A DNA stretch of 13,335 nucleotides, taken from NCBI GenBank assembly GCA_050744165.1, contig JBOGGN010000194.1:1-13335 (forward strand), given 5' to 3'. The notes beneath the pieces are model-generated. The model was given only the letters and a program-made list of their open reading frames with translations. It searched no databases and had not been told where the DNA came from. The translations under genes and the position numbers were made by a program. Shown here one piece after another: positions 5,581-13,308 of this stretch. Position 1 is the first letter of the stretch, and each line of letters starts with the position of its first letter. This stretch comes from JBOGGN01 sp050744165. Lineage in GTDB: Bacteria > Actinomycetota > Acidimicrobiia > Acidimicrobiales > Palsa-688.

Positions 5581-8497
5581 CGGTACTCCTGCGCTTTTCT
5601 GCCATGCGCTGGAGGACCTTCGTGAGTTCGTCCAAGTCACCGGTGGCTCGGGTGATCCCCAGCCAGTCCAAGAAGCGGATGCGGTCCTGGTCGAACTCGA
5701 GGGCGATGGCGCAGCCTCGCTTGTTGTCCACGGGACGGGCCCGGTTGGAGTCGTTCATGAGAAAGGTGAACATCTGGGTCCTGGTGTTCCAGTTGGCGAA
5801 GCGGTGTCCGAGGAGCATCCAGTAGCGGTCCGATCGGATCAGCTGGGCGCACAGCCAGAACGGCAGTCCGTCGTTAGGCTCGTTCTGCTGTTCCCGCACG
5901 AACGACCACTGGCTCACCCGGGTGACTTGGAGAAAGTCGTACTCACCGAGAGCCAGGGCATGTTCGATCTCCACCCGCCTGACGTCTTCGGCGTTGGCTG
6001 CCCGTCGCTCGGCGGCCTGTTCGCCGAAGTTTCCCCGAGCGACCGGCGCCTTCGATCGCCGAACCCCATCGGCGTAGACCAAGTCGCCGGGCGCGAGGGG
6101 GTCATGGGGTTTGAGCGGGATTTGGTGAAGGGGCGAGCCGTTGAGCTTCACCAGTAGCGGGCCGTCGAGGTCACAACCCTCATGATCACCGGTGGCGCAG
6201 CTGGCCAGCCAGCGCCACGGTCCGAACGGAGTTGCCAGCTGGCCTCGTGTCGGGTTGGCGTCAGCGCATTGGAACCGCCCGACCAGCCACCGTAGGTCGT
6301 CGCCGGCGTGGATATCGTCGTTGACCACTCCGACGTACACGGGTACCGCGACATTGAACGGCCTGCCTCCGGCGGCCAGGCCGCGTTCCAGTTCGAGATC
6401 GAAGTTGGCGGTAAGGGCGATCGGGGCGGGAATGCGCTCGGCGGCATAGGGACTCCGGGGGCTCTGCCAACTGTCGAACTCGGCGTGGAGCAGGCGGGCG
6501 AGCGTGGCGAAGAAGCGCCGCCTCGGGCTGTCCGGTTCCTCGTCGGGGTTGAAACCCCGGGCGACGGCGCGGGCCGTGGCCTCACCAAGCTCCCGCAGGC
6601 TGGCCCGCATCACCGCAGCCGCTGGGTCAAGACGCCTCGTGGGCTGGTGTTCGCTGCCGTGCAGGAGCGACACTTGAAGGGCCAACTCCTCCACGTGGGG
6701 GTACAGGGCCGAGTCGCAGACGAGCGAATGCCACAGGAGGCTGGTGAGCCACTCAACGGTCGACCCTCGGAGAATCCCCCCGTCTTCGTTGAGGCGTCGT
6801 TGCAACTCCGCCAGTCTGGAAGCGAGGCGCTGCTCGCCGAGCAGCGTGGGCTCACCGTCTATACTCTGGGCGCGCTCGCACGCGGCGATTGCATCCCCAA
6901 GGGCCAGGCGAAAGGCGCTCTTGGGAGAGGTTCGAACCTCGTGCTGCTCCAACTGGTTGATTGGTATCGACTGTTTGAGCGAGGAATGGAGGAACGCCTG
7001 GGTCGCGGCGTGGGCCAGCTTGGCCAGCGCCACCCGCACCTGGGACACGGGGACCTGATCGCCGGTGTCGGGTAACGGGACGACCGGACGTTTGGCGCCC
7101 CGACGTTCGCGGAGGGTCTGGAGAAATCCGCTCAGCTCCTTGTCGGAAGCGGCGGCGGCGTCGAGCGCCGGGTCCCACCGAATCTGCTCGACTGACGACC
7201 CGATCTGGAGGGTACCGGGACCGAGGAAGGCGGTTATTGACCGAGGGTGGCGGGAGAAGTACCCCATCTCCATCTCCAGCGGCCCATCCAGAAACCCGGC
7301 CAGGGGGACCTCGTAGCCGGCATGAGGGTAGCGGCGAACGACAGGCTTGGAACCGAGCTTGTCCTTTCGGGGCGGCTCTGTGGGATGTGCTTCGTCGGCA
7401 GTGTCGTCGGGCCTCCGGATCGCTACCAGGCCTGTTTGGTAGCGGGTGTAGACCACCGGGGTCACCTGCTCCATCAACGATCCCTCGGTGTCGCGCAACG
7501 CCTGGCGACCTCGCCACATCGCCAAGTCGAGGTCGCCTGACGACGACAGCTCGGTGTAGAAGGCCACGGTAAAGGCGCTGGCGCCCCATTCGCTCACCCG
7601 CCGCTGCATGCCCACGACCACGCCGATACGCAGCTCCGACCACGCCCGGTTCAGGGACTCGGCGGAAGTGGCGCCGCTGTAGCAGGCGCACAGGACTGCC
7701 ATGCGCAGGTCCGGTGCGGTCGTGAAATGATGCTTTACATCGTCCGCCCGGATGTAGTCGAGCTGATTCTCACGACCGAACACGAGGCTCGCATCATTAC
7801 CGTCGGCGATCCCGTGCCCGAAGAAATGAAAGATCTGGAAGTCGCGCAATCCTTTGATCGCAGTCGAGAAGAGGACACCCCGATCGGTTGAGTCGAACTC
7901 GATTCCCGCAAGCGCCTGCAACTTCTTGAGCACGGCGGAGGGATCTCCAAGCGGCTCGAACCTCCGGTCGGGCAGGAAGTCGGGACCCAAGGCATAGCGC
8001 ACGCGGACCGGTCCGGAGATCGGATCGGGCGGCCCGAGTATCTCGCCTGGTGGTCGCCGCACCAGGGATATCTCCTCGAGGTCGCTCACCGTCAGCCGCC
8101 CCAGATCGCCGTCGCCCGACGGCAAAAAGGTGGCCGTGGCCGCTTCCCAAGGCACTGCGGACAAGTCGCCGGGCGGCGCGTCGATCACCAACCGGATGCG
8201 CTCGTGGTCTCCGAGGAGCGTGTGCAGCGTGTCATTGACTGCAGGCGGGAACAGGGCGCTGGCCAACTTGGCTCCGAACCTAACCATCATCTCCGCATCC
8301 TTGAACCGGCTTCGCCAGCTCTTGGTCATCCCGTCGATCGTAAAAAGGGCCTCGCTATCCACCGACGTTTCGCTGGACGTCAGGCCCTGGCTTAGCTCGA
8401 CTTCGAGCGCACCAGAGTTGCTCACCCTAAGGGTGAGCACAACCTCGAAGTAGGTATCGACCGTGGGGAAGGATATGGGAGCGAAGGGCGCAGTCAC
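5573..8497 (-). CDS. CHAT caspase-like protease fused to a SIR2-like domain
   Basis: A 974-residue two-module protein. The N-terminal part (about 60-365) is a CHAT domain: IRLVIDAPPG and VPWEAAT mark its first strands. FHFFGHG gives catalytic His228 and AVLCACYSG gives catalytic Cys272. Both are intact, so a working cysteine protease is expected. A helical linker follows at about 450-690. The C-terminal part resembles SIR2-like NAD-binding proteins: LTANFDLELE (695-704, Asn698 and Asp700), LLVKLNGSP (781-789) and LLGHRFANWNTRTQMF (895-910). The SIR2 signature usually has His where Asn786 stands, and the expected GAGxS near the start is at best FLGPGT (424-429). The domain may therefore bind NAD or a nucleotide without hydrolysing it (inference). 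No signal peptide, so cytosolic. GTG 8497 follows the upstream stop by 18 nt and overlaps nothing. Confidence 0.9.
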   Translation of the reverse strand: MTAPFAPISFPTVDTYFEVVLTLRVSNSGALEVELSQGLTSSETSVDSEALFTIDGMTKSWRSRFKDAEMMVRFGAKLASALFPPAVNDTLHTLLGDHERIRLVIDAPPGDLSAVPWEAATATFLPSGDGDLGRLTVSDLEEISLVRRPPGEILGPPDPISGPVRVRYALGPDFLPDRRFEPLGDPSAVLKKLQALAGIEFDSTDRGVLFSTAIKGLRDFQIFHFFGHGIADGNDASLVFGRENQLDYIRADDVKHHFTTAPDLRMAVLCACYSGATSAESLNRAWSELRIGVVVGMQRRVSEWGASAFTVAFYTELSSSGDLDLAMWRGRQALRDTEGSLMEQVTPVVYTRYQTGLVAIRRPDDTADEAHPTEPPRKDKLGSKPVVRRYPHAGYEVPLAGFLDGPLEMEMGYFSRHPRSITAFLGPGTLQIGSSVEQIRWDPALDAAAASDKELSGFLQTLRERRGAKRPVVPLPDTGDQVPVSQVRVALAKLAHAATQAFLHSSLKQSIPINQLEQHEVRTSPKSAFRLALGDAIAACERAQSIDGEPTLLGEQRLASRLAELQRRLNEDGGILRGSTVEWLTSLLWHSLVCDSALYPHVEELALQVSLLHGSEHQPTRRLDPAAAVMRASLRELGEATARAVARGFNPDEEPDSPRRRFFATLARLLHAEFDSWQSPRSPYAAERIPAPIALTANFDLELERGLAAGGRPFNVAVPVYVGVVNDDIHAGDDLRWLVGRFQCADANPTRGQLATPFGPWRWLASCATGDHEGCDLDGPLLVKLNGSPLHQIPLKPHDPLAPGDLVYADGVRRSKAPVARGNFGEQAAERRAANAEDVRRVEIEHALALGEYDFLQVTRVSQWSFVREQQNEPNDGLPFWLCAQLIRSDRYWMLLGHRFANWNTRTQMFTFLMNDSNRARPVDNKRGCAIALEFDQDRIRFLDWLGITRATGDLDELTKVLQRMAEKRRSTDG

Positions 8498-8515
8498 CTA
8501 TCTACCCGTTTCTCG

Positions 8516-10240
8516 TCACACGCCCGATGGAAAACCACAGATGAGCCGGTCGATGGCGCGCAACTCCGCGCCGAGCGCCCGGATGTCCGGAATCAGGCTG
8601 CCATTATGATCTTCCTCGATTCGCCTTGCCAGCTGCGCCACCACCTTGGCCCGGAGGCGGGCCAGCTCGACACCGCCGCCCCCAGCACCACCTGCGGGTG
8701 GCTCTTGCAGCGCCGCCACCCACCTCTCGTTCACCGACCGGGCGGCGCGCGCCGCGTCTTCGGCCCGCTGACGGGCGAGGGCCGCGTCCGGACGAAACCC
8801 TGGGGAGGCAGCGACCTGAAGCCAGCACGCCTGCGCCCGCAAGCATCCGAGGATGTACAGCACTTGGGCCCGCTCGTCGGGTGGATCCTCCTCGGACGCC
8901 TCCTCCGTGGCAGCGGAGAGCAGGACCCGCAGGGCTTCGTAACCTTCCGCGGCCGCGGCCCACAGTCCCAGGTTCGCCAGCCGTTCGGCATCGGCCAGCT
9001 GCTCGTCGGGGTCGAGGTCGGGGCGGCCGGATAGGACGATGAAAAGGCCGTCGATATCGGCGTCGTCCGGCAAACCGGTGGCCACGAGCGACCCGTCGGC
9101 CACCACATCCAGGGGGATCTGAGCGACGGGAGTGCCCCGCTCGAGCACCGTAGCCAGGAGCGACGGCAACCTTGGCGGAACGGTGCCCGGCTGCCATTCC
9201 CCGAGACACGCGGCATCCTCGATCACGGCGATGGCCCGAAAGTCCCACCAGCGCCGCTCGCCCAGCAGTTCGTCGGCTCCCGCGCGCTGCAGTTCAACCC
9301 ACCGACTCGCCACTTCGGGACGCAGGGCGATGCGAGCCGTCCGGATCCCTCCGCTCGTTCGGATTTCTGCCATGCCCCGCAGGGCGAGCAGGCCGGTCAC
9401 CGCCACCGCCGCCGACATGGCCAACGGAACAGACTGCCCGCTCTGGCTGCCCGTCTCTCCGGCGACCCCAAGGAAGACCAGGCCCAGCGGGGTTCCCGCT
9501 CGCATAAGTTCGTCAACTGAAGGACCGTCGGGTTCGTCCCACCCGGACGGCAGGGCCGCCACCAGTTGCGCCCAGGCAGCCGACAGGTCGGGTCGGAAGG
9601 TCGCGATCGCGTCGTGCCAACGTCGTACCTCGGAACGCAGCACCGGCGCTCGTCGCAGCAGGTCCTGGGGCAAGGATTCGATCTCCCTGACAACCGAGGC
9701 CGACGCCATGGTGACCAACCGGCCCAGGCCGGCCGCTTCGGGGAAAAACCGGGCCTGCACCGCCGCCCCGATCACCATGACGTCGCCGGCGGCCAAGGGC
9801 ACACCGACCCGCCAGCGCCGCAGCGCCCCACCTACTTCCGCCACCGCCTGGTGGGCATCGGAGTCGAGCGGATCGTGGCGGAGTTGGTGTAGCCACGCGG
9901 CGGTGGCCGGGTCGGTTGGAATCCCATTGGACTCCCGCCAGCAGAGCAATCGAACGTGGGGTAGGGGAACCGTTTCCACTTCGACGTCGAAGTCCGCGGT
10001 CAGGGGAACCAAGACCGACGCCACGGCCGGGTCCAACCGCCACTCCGTTCCGCCGACCAGGTCGAACTGACGGACGACGGTAGGCCGCGGTTCCGCCGCC
10101 CGGACGAGAGCCTGCAACGCCTGTTCGGGACCCACGCCCGCCTCGATCAGTTGGTCGGCGAGGCGCAACAGGTGCGTGATGCCTCGGGCGGGGTTGGCGG
10201 TCAGCAGCGCCGCCGCCTGCTCGTCGACCCATTCAGTCAC
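8516..10240 (-). CDS. Uncharacterised helical protein of the CHAT/STAND operon
   Basis: A 574-residue protein I do not recognise. The start GTG 10240 overlaps the previous stop by 8 nt (GTGACTGA), implying coupled translation. The first 50 residues form a helical, adaptor-like block. Residues about 60-100 are beta-rich, with LVPLTADFDVEVETV then VRLLCWRE. The middle (150-410) mixes strands and helices, with a moderately hydrophobic stretch at about 270-288 that is probably a buried helix and not a membrane span. From about 411 to 545 the sequence is helical and alanine-rich (ADAERLANLGLWAAAAEGYE), resembling degenerate TPR units, ending in a glycine-rich loop (GGAGGGG, 517-523) and a coiled helix. 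Such components may scaffold or regulate CHAT or STAND effectors in conflict systems. I cannot assign an enzyme activity, and no catalytic motif is visible. Confidence 0.85.
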   Translation of the reverse strand: MTEWVDEQAAALLTANPARGITHLLRLADQLIEAGVGPEQALQALVRAAEPRPTVVRQFDLVGGTEWRLDPAVASVLVPLTADFDVEVETVPLPHVRLLCWRESNGIPTDPATAAWLHQLRHDPLDSDAHQAVAEVGGALRRWRVGVPLAAGDVMVIGAAVQARFFPEAAGLGRLVTMASASVVREIESLPQDLLRRAPVLRSEVRRWHDAIATFRPDLSAAWAQLVAALPSGWDEPDGPSVDELMRAGTPLGLVFLGVAGETGSQSGQSVPLAMSAAVAVTGLLALRGMAEIRTSGGIRTARIALRPEVASRWVELQRAGADELLGERRWWDFRAIAVIEDAACLGEWQPGTVPPRLPSLLATVLERGTPVAQIPLDVVADGSLVATGLPDDADIDGLFIVLSGRPDLDPDEQLADAERLANLGLWAAAAEGYEALRVLLSAATEEASEEDPPDERAQVLYILGCLRAQACWLQVAASPGFRPDAALARQRAEDAARAARSVNERWVAALQEPPAGGAGGGGVELARLRAKVVAQLARRIEEDHNGSLIPDIRALGAELRAIDRLICGFPSGV

Positions 10241-11813
10241 CGCCCCGCCCTTCGACTGGACGGTGTTCGGCCCACCACTGCACGGCCTGTTCCAACGCCG
10301 ACTCACAGTAGTCGCGGGCGCCTTCGGCCGGGGCGGCGCAGGCACACACCTGGCACCACTGGTACAGGTCGATCGCACCGGTCGGGCGCAAGGCGGCCAC
10401 GACGCCCAGGAGGGGTTCGCCGGACGGGACCGAGGCGTGGACCGCCTCCTCGATGAGAGCGGCAAGTTGCGCCAGAAGCTGTTCATCGAGGGGGACGGCG
10501 GTCTCGGGCTCCGGTCGCGGACCCCAGTCGCTCGGACATTCCCGGCGGACGTAGGGCACGGTCGGCATGCAGGCCGCCTCCACCGACGGGCTACGGGAGC
10601 GGAGATGCTGGAAGGCAGGCCCGGGCGGTTGGGGAACCCACCGGGCGTTGCCCTGACGGCTCCCGAAGAACCATCGTTGGCGGCTCGCCTCCCAGGCTAG
10701 GTGGTCGTAGAGGCGATGCGACGACGCGTCCTGACCGACGAAGAGCATTTCGCGGCTCCGGCGTTTGCGCGCAAAGTCCAGGTCGTGGTCCTGGTCCGCG
10801 GGGCAGATACGGGTGGTCCTCTTGGCGGCGTCGGCCGCGTCCCTGGTGGTCACGCGGTGCGCCAAGGTCCCGAACTTGTCGCATGTCGGGACGACGCAAA
10901 CCTCGCTCAGAACTTCACCTACGAGCACATCGATGCTGGTGCCCGGCAGGGTCCAAGCGGCGTGCCGGTAGAAAACGCTCTCGTCGTACGCCCCCCGGGT
11001 CAGCTCGCCGCGCCGCCGTGAGCCTCCGGCCCAGGTTCGGAACCAGGTTGACAGGTCGGCTGCTTCCCTCGACGGACCCGGTCGCCAGGCGTGCAGGTGG
11101 TGAGTCGGCAATTTCGTCGGGGTGCATTCACCGGGGCGGCACTGGCAAGTCCGATGCTGTTGCCACCCGAGGTAGAAGGCGGCGTGGTCGAGCAGACCCG
11201 ACGCCAGCGTGGCCCGCAGGTGCCGGGCCTCCCGCCCGAACACCGGGCCCCGACCGAGGTGAGCGAGTTCTGGTGGTACCAGGCTCCCAATAGTCCCCGG
11301 GCCGAAGCGCTCGACCAGAACGACAGCGACCTCGGCCAGGCAGTCCGCCAGCAACGCCGCCAGGAGCGCATTGGCCTCCGGCCACGACTGCGCCAGCGTC
11401 GCCGCGGAGACGTCCGGTTGGCGGTGTGCCCGGTTGAGGGCGGGATCCCCGGTCGCCACAAGCGCCAACACCGCATCCAGCGCCGCGACCGCGGGCGAGG
11501 TTCGTTGCCTGGTATTGCTCGCCATTCCCGCGGCCCGGGGCCGGGCCGCCTGCTCGAGTGGCCCGTGGTCGACACCGTCGGGGGCCAAGAGGTCGAGCAC
11601 CGGCCCAACTAAGCCGACCGAATCGCCGGGGTCGAGCCCAGCGGTGCGAACCAGGTCGTGGAAAGCATGGCGTAGCGACCTCCAGCCAAACCCTCGATCG
11701 ACAATCGCCCATTCGAGATCGCGGCCCACAGGAGCGGGATACCGGCGCCAATCGGCGCGGAAACGATCAGTTATCGCCCGCTCGAGCGGCGAAAGGCCCC
11801 GTTGTGCCTCCAT
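10233..11813 (-). CDS. Cysteine-rich protein of unknown family, first gene of the CHAT/STAND operon
   Basis: A 526-residue protein with no family I can name. The N-terminal 75 residues are helical and charged (ERAITDRFRADWRRYP, then WRSLRHAFHDLV), of a size and character compatible with a small death-like adaptor domain. Twelve cysteines recur in clusters: C-x-C-x4-C at 223-230, C-x4-C at 306-311, Cys337, Cys415 and Cys426, and C-x2-C-x-C at 487-492 with Cys503. Spaced pairs like these often bind zinc or an iron-sulfur cluster, so it may be a sensor or nucleic-acid-binding component. The middle is rich in basic and aromatic residues (about 340-405). I use ATG 11813, preceded by GGAG at 8 nt; ATG 11828 in the same frame would add five residues but lacks a site. 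The gene leads a four-gene operon and overlaps the next by 8 nt. Confidence 0.83.
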   Translation of the reverse strand: MEAQRGLSPLERAITDRFRADWRRYPAPVGRDLEWAIVDRGFGWRSLRHAFHDLVRTAGLDPGDSVGLVGPVLDLLAPDGVDHGPLEQAARPRAAGMASNTRQRTSPAVAALDAVLALVATGDPALNRAHRQPDVSAATLAQSWPEANALLAALLADCLAEVAVVLVERFGPGTIGSLVPPELAHLGRGPVFGREARHLRATLASGLLDHAAFYLGWQQHRTCQCRPGECTPTKLPTHHLHAWRPGPSREAADLSTWFRTWAGGSRRRGELTRGAYDESVFYRHAAWTLPGTSIDVLVGEVLSEVCVVPTCDKFGTLAHRVTTRDAADAAKRTTRICPADQDHDLDFARKRRSREMLFVGQDASSHRLYDHLAWEASRQRWFFGSRQGNARWVPQPPGPAFQHLRSRSPSVEAACMPTVPYVRRECPSDWGPRPEPETAVPLDEQLLAQLAALIEEAVHASVPSGEPLLGVVAALRPTGAIDLYQWCQVCACAAPAEGARDYCESALEQAVQWWAEHRPVEGRGGD

Positions 11814-11863
11814 ACCCCCAGCTCCCATCGCCCGCCGCCATGAATGCCCTGGGCGCCAGCAAC

Positions 11864-11869
11864 AATATA
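11864..11869 (-). promoter_or_regulatory. Candidate -10 element of the CHAT/STAND operon
   Basis: On the minus strand this reads TATATT, an isolated AT-rich hexamer in GC-rich sequence, 51-56 nt upstream of ATG 11813. It is the best -10 box in the 136-bp gap before the first gene of the four-gene operon. There is no convincing -35 box 16-18 nt further upstream, so it may work with an activator or as an extended -10 promoter. The gap holds nothing else I can identify apart from the divergent ribosome site for the remnant on the plus strand. Confidence 0.4.
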
Positions 11870-11936
11870 CCGGCCCGCCATCGAGATCTCCCCGGTTCCG
11901 TCACGTCCCTACTCGGTCGGACAGAAGCCCGACCCG

Positions 11937-11942
11937 AGGAGG
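11937..11942 (+). promoter_or_regulatory. Strong ribosome binding site of the broken thiamine-diphosphate gene
   Basis: AGGAGG stands 7 nt before the ATG at 11950. It is one of the best Shine-Dalgarno matches in the window and fixes the start of the remnant, showing that the disrupted gene was once expressed in this direction. Confidence 0.6.
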
Positions 11943-11949
11943 AAACGAA

Positions 11950-12300
11950 ATGCCGACAATCATCGAGCGAAGCGAGGAGCCGAGGGGCGCCCAAAGGCGG
12001 GCGCCAGAAGCCGACGTCCTGGTCGAGGTGCTCGCCCGCGACGGCGTTCGGGTCGGCTTCGGAGTGACCGGTGGCCCCGTCGCCCGTTTCGTCCATGCGG
12101 TCGAAGACTCGGAGGGTGGTGCAGTGTCCCGTCGCACTTCGAAGGCGAGGCGGTCTACGAGGCGCTGGGCGCGTGGGCGGTCACCGGGGAGTCGGGCTGC
12201 GTGGTCACGACCTGCCGCCCTGGTCCTCGCCACCCGCCAGGCCCTCGAGGTGGCCAAGCATGACGGCTTCTGCGGCGTCCTCGTGTCACAACGGACGCCG
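11950..12300 (+). pseudogene. Frameshifted N-terminal remnant of a thiamine-diphosphate enzyme
   Basis: The first frame reads ADVLVEVLARDGVRVGFGVTGG (about residues 21-42), the opening of acetolactate synthase-like thiamine-diphosphate enzymes, and continues to VHAVEDSEG. At about 12110-12125 homology moves to another frame, reading HFEGEAVYEALGAWAVTGES then CVVTTCRPG. This is the conserved stretch with the cofactor-activating glutamate (HFE) and the GPG turn. After about 12215 it returns to the first frame as LVLATRQALEVAKHDGFCGV and fades. Two compensating shifts and the loss of the remaining roughly 400 residues mean no full enzyme can be made. Sequencing errors could explain the shifts but not the missing rest. 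Such enzymes decarboxylate 2-oxo acids or carboligate them; the exact substrate is not deducible. Confidence 0.65.
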
Positions 12301-12346
12301 GCCGCGGACCCGCCGCCGTCACGCCGCCCAGGCCAGCGACACCTTC

Positions 12347-12922
12347 GTGAGTCCCGACTACCACCGAGGACCCTCGATCCAACGTTTCATCGACGACCTC
12401 CGCCCCGTCGCACGGCCACACACAACCGGGGTCGGTGTCCATCCCGCCGGAGGCCCGCCCGCTCCGGAATGGGCCGACCGGCTGCCCAACTTGACTGATC
12501 GGTTCAACCCGATCGACCAGTCAGTCGTCGAAGCATGGGTGGTCAACCCGGCCCGAACCCGAGGCCAGGACAAATACCGGCAGGTGGATCGACGTTCCCG
12601 AGTTCCTCCCGACCCCCGCGCCCTGTACGACAAGCTCCGAGGAGACCACACCCCGCCATATCAACAGGTGGCCGCAGAGCTCGAGTCGGCGTTCACCCAA
12701 TCTGCCGGGCCTCAAGGCCTCCACCTCCGCCACCAACGACTCGTCTACACTCTCACCCTCCCGTGCGCCCTACAGGACGCGACGCCCATACACGCGAACC
12801 CAAAGCCACCCGACGGAACAACGGCCGCTCAACAGCCCCAAACCGGCAAGCGCCATCTCGTCGAGTGCGACGGGGCCGTGTCGTGTCTGACCAGGTTCGC
12901 GCGGGCGGACCCCACCGTTTGA
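12347..12922 (+). other. Open reading frame of doubtful status, possibly a gene fragment
   Basis: From GTG 12347 the second frame stays open for about 191 codons to a stop at 12920-12922 and shows GC-biased third positions over much of its length, hinting at present or past coding. Middle segments such as ALYDKLRGDHTPP and YQQVAAELESAF look protein-like and helical, while the last 50 residues are low-complexity and rich in Pro, Thr and Gln. There is no ribosome site worth noting, no recognised family, and it follows directly on the broken thiamine-diphosphate gene. It may be a decayed gene, part of the same decayed locus, or chance. Confidence 0.3.
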
Positions 12923-13200
12923 TTGTATCTCGCCAGGTCGGTTGACGTGGACTTCGGCGACTTCATCAGCACTGCAGCACGCCGGCAGCTGAAGAAGCTC
13001 AAGTTCCCGCTTCGCCACCTCTAACCCACCAGTCTGCTGGGGTCGCTAACTGTCGCGAGCGGACCGGGGACATCGTGGGTGAATCACCGCGGCCCGATAG
13101 GGCCCGGAAACCGCGCAAGCTCCAGGAAGACCAAGGAAGGCAAAACTGCAGGCCAGACGAGGTCCGCGATGAAGAGATGCTGGTCGGAAGGGTGGGGGAT
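12923..13200. other. Stretch without a recognisable gene
   Basis: I see no supported gene here. A 25-codon plus-strand frame at 12947-13024 (GTG start, ending KKLKFPLRHL) has coding-like bases and could be the tail of an eroded gene, but it is too short to call. The bases at 13175-13181 (AGATGCT) pair at five of seven positions, one of them a wobble, with the acceptor strand of the tRNA remnant that follows. No D-arm can be folded between them. Confidence 0.5.
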
Positions 13201-13247
13201 TAGCCTTCACACGGCTGAGGCCCGCGGTTCGAGTCCGCGAGCGCCCA
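13201..13247 (+). tRNA. 3' half of tRNA-Val(CAC), candidate integration scar
   Basis: The bases fold as the 3' part of a tRNA. An anticodon stem TAGCC/GGCTG (13201-13205 and 13213-13217, one G-T pair) closes the 7-base loop TTCACAC, with CAC at 34-36. A 5-base variable loop follows, then a perfect 5-bp T stem CGCGG/CCGCG around TTCGAGT (13228-13234), then the acceptor strand AGCGCCC and a discriminator A at 13247. No CCA is encoded. The matching 5' acceptor GGGCGCT and a D-arm are missing upstream; only a poor AGATGCT match exists. A tRNA sequence starting near the anticodon and running to the 3' end is what tyrosine-recombinase islands and prophages leave at one boundary. A decayed tRNA pseudogene is the alternative. 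Confidence 0.65.
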
Positions 13248-13308
13248 CACACAAAACACCTGGTCACGGGCTATGTTGGGCGGCCGTGGGATTGGACAAA
13301 CGGTGGCG

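Noticed and set aside
6308..7075. Plus-strand open frame (255 codons) opposite the CHAT-SIR2 gene
   Set aside because: Antisense shadow; no ribosome site, no recognisable motif, and the opposite strand carries the conserved TANFD region.
9750..9840. Possible membrane segments in the helical protein
   Set aside because: The hydrophobic stretches are short, alanine-rich and broken by charged residues; they look like buried helices of a soluble protein.
9132..10070. Plus-strand open frame (312 codons) opposite the helical protein
   Set aside because: Low-complexity Arg/Ser/Thr/Pro translation with no start signals; overlaps the coupled minus-strand gene entirely.
11371..11949. Upstream extension of the frame that contains the thiamine-diphosphate remnant
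   Set aside because: This part runs antisense to the cysteine-rich gene and lacks homology; the strong ribosome site fixes the start at 11950.
12492..12523. Imperfect inverted repeat around GGTTCAACC, first taken for a terminator or operator
   Set aside because: The arms need bulges of one and four bases, there is no T-run, and it lies inside a possible coding frame.
13046..13267. Minus-strand open frame ending over the tRNA fragment
   Set aside because: It covers the tRNA 3' half in antisense and has no protein-like features.
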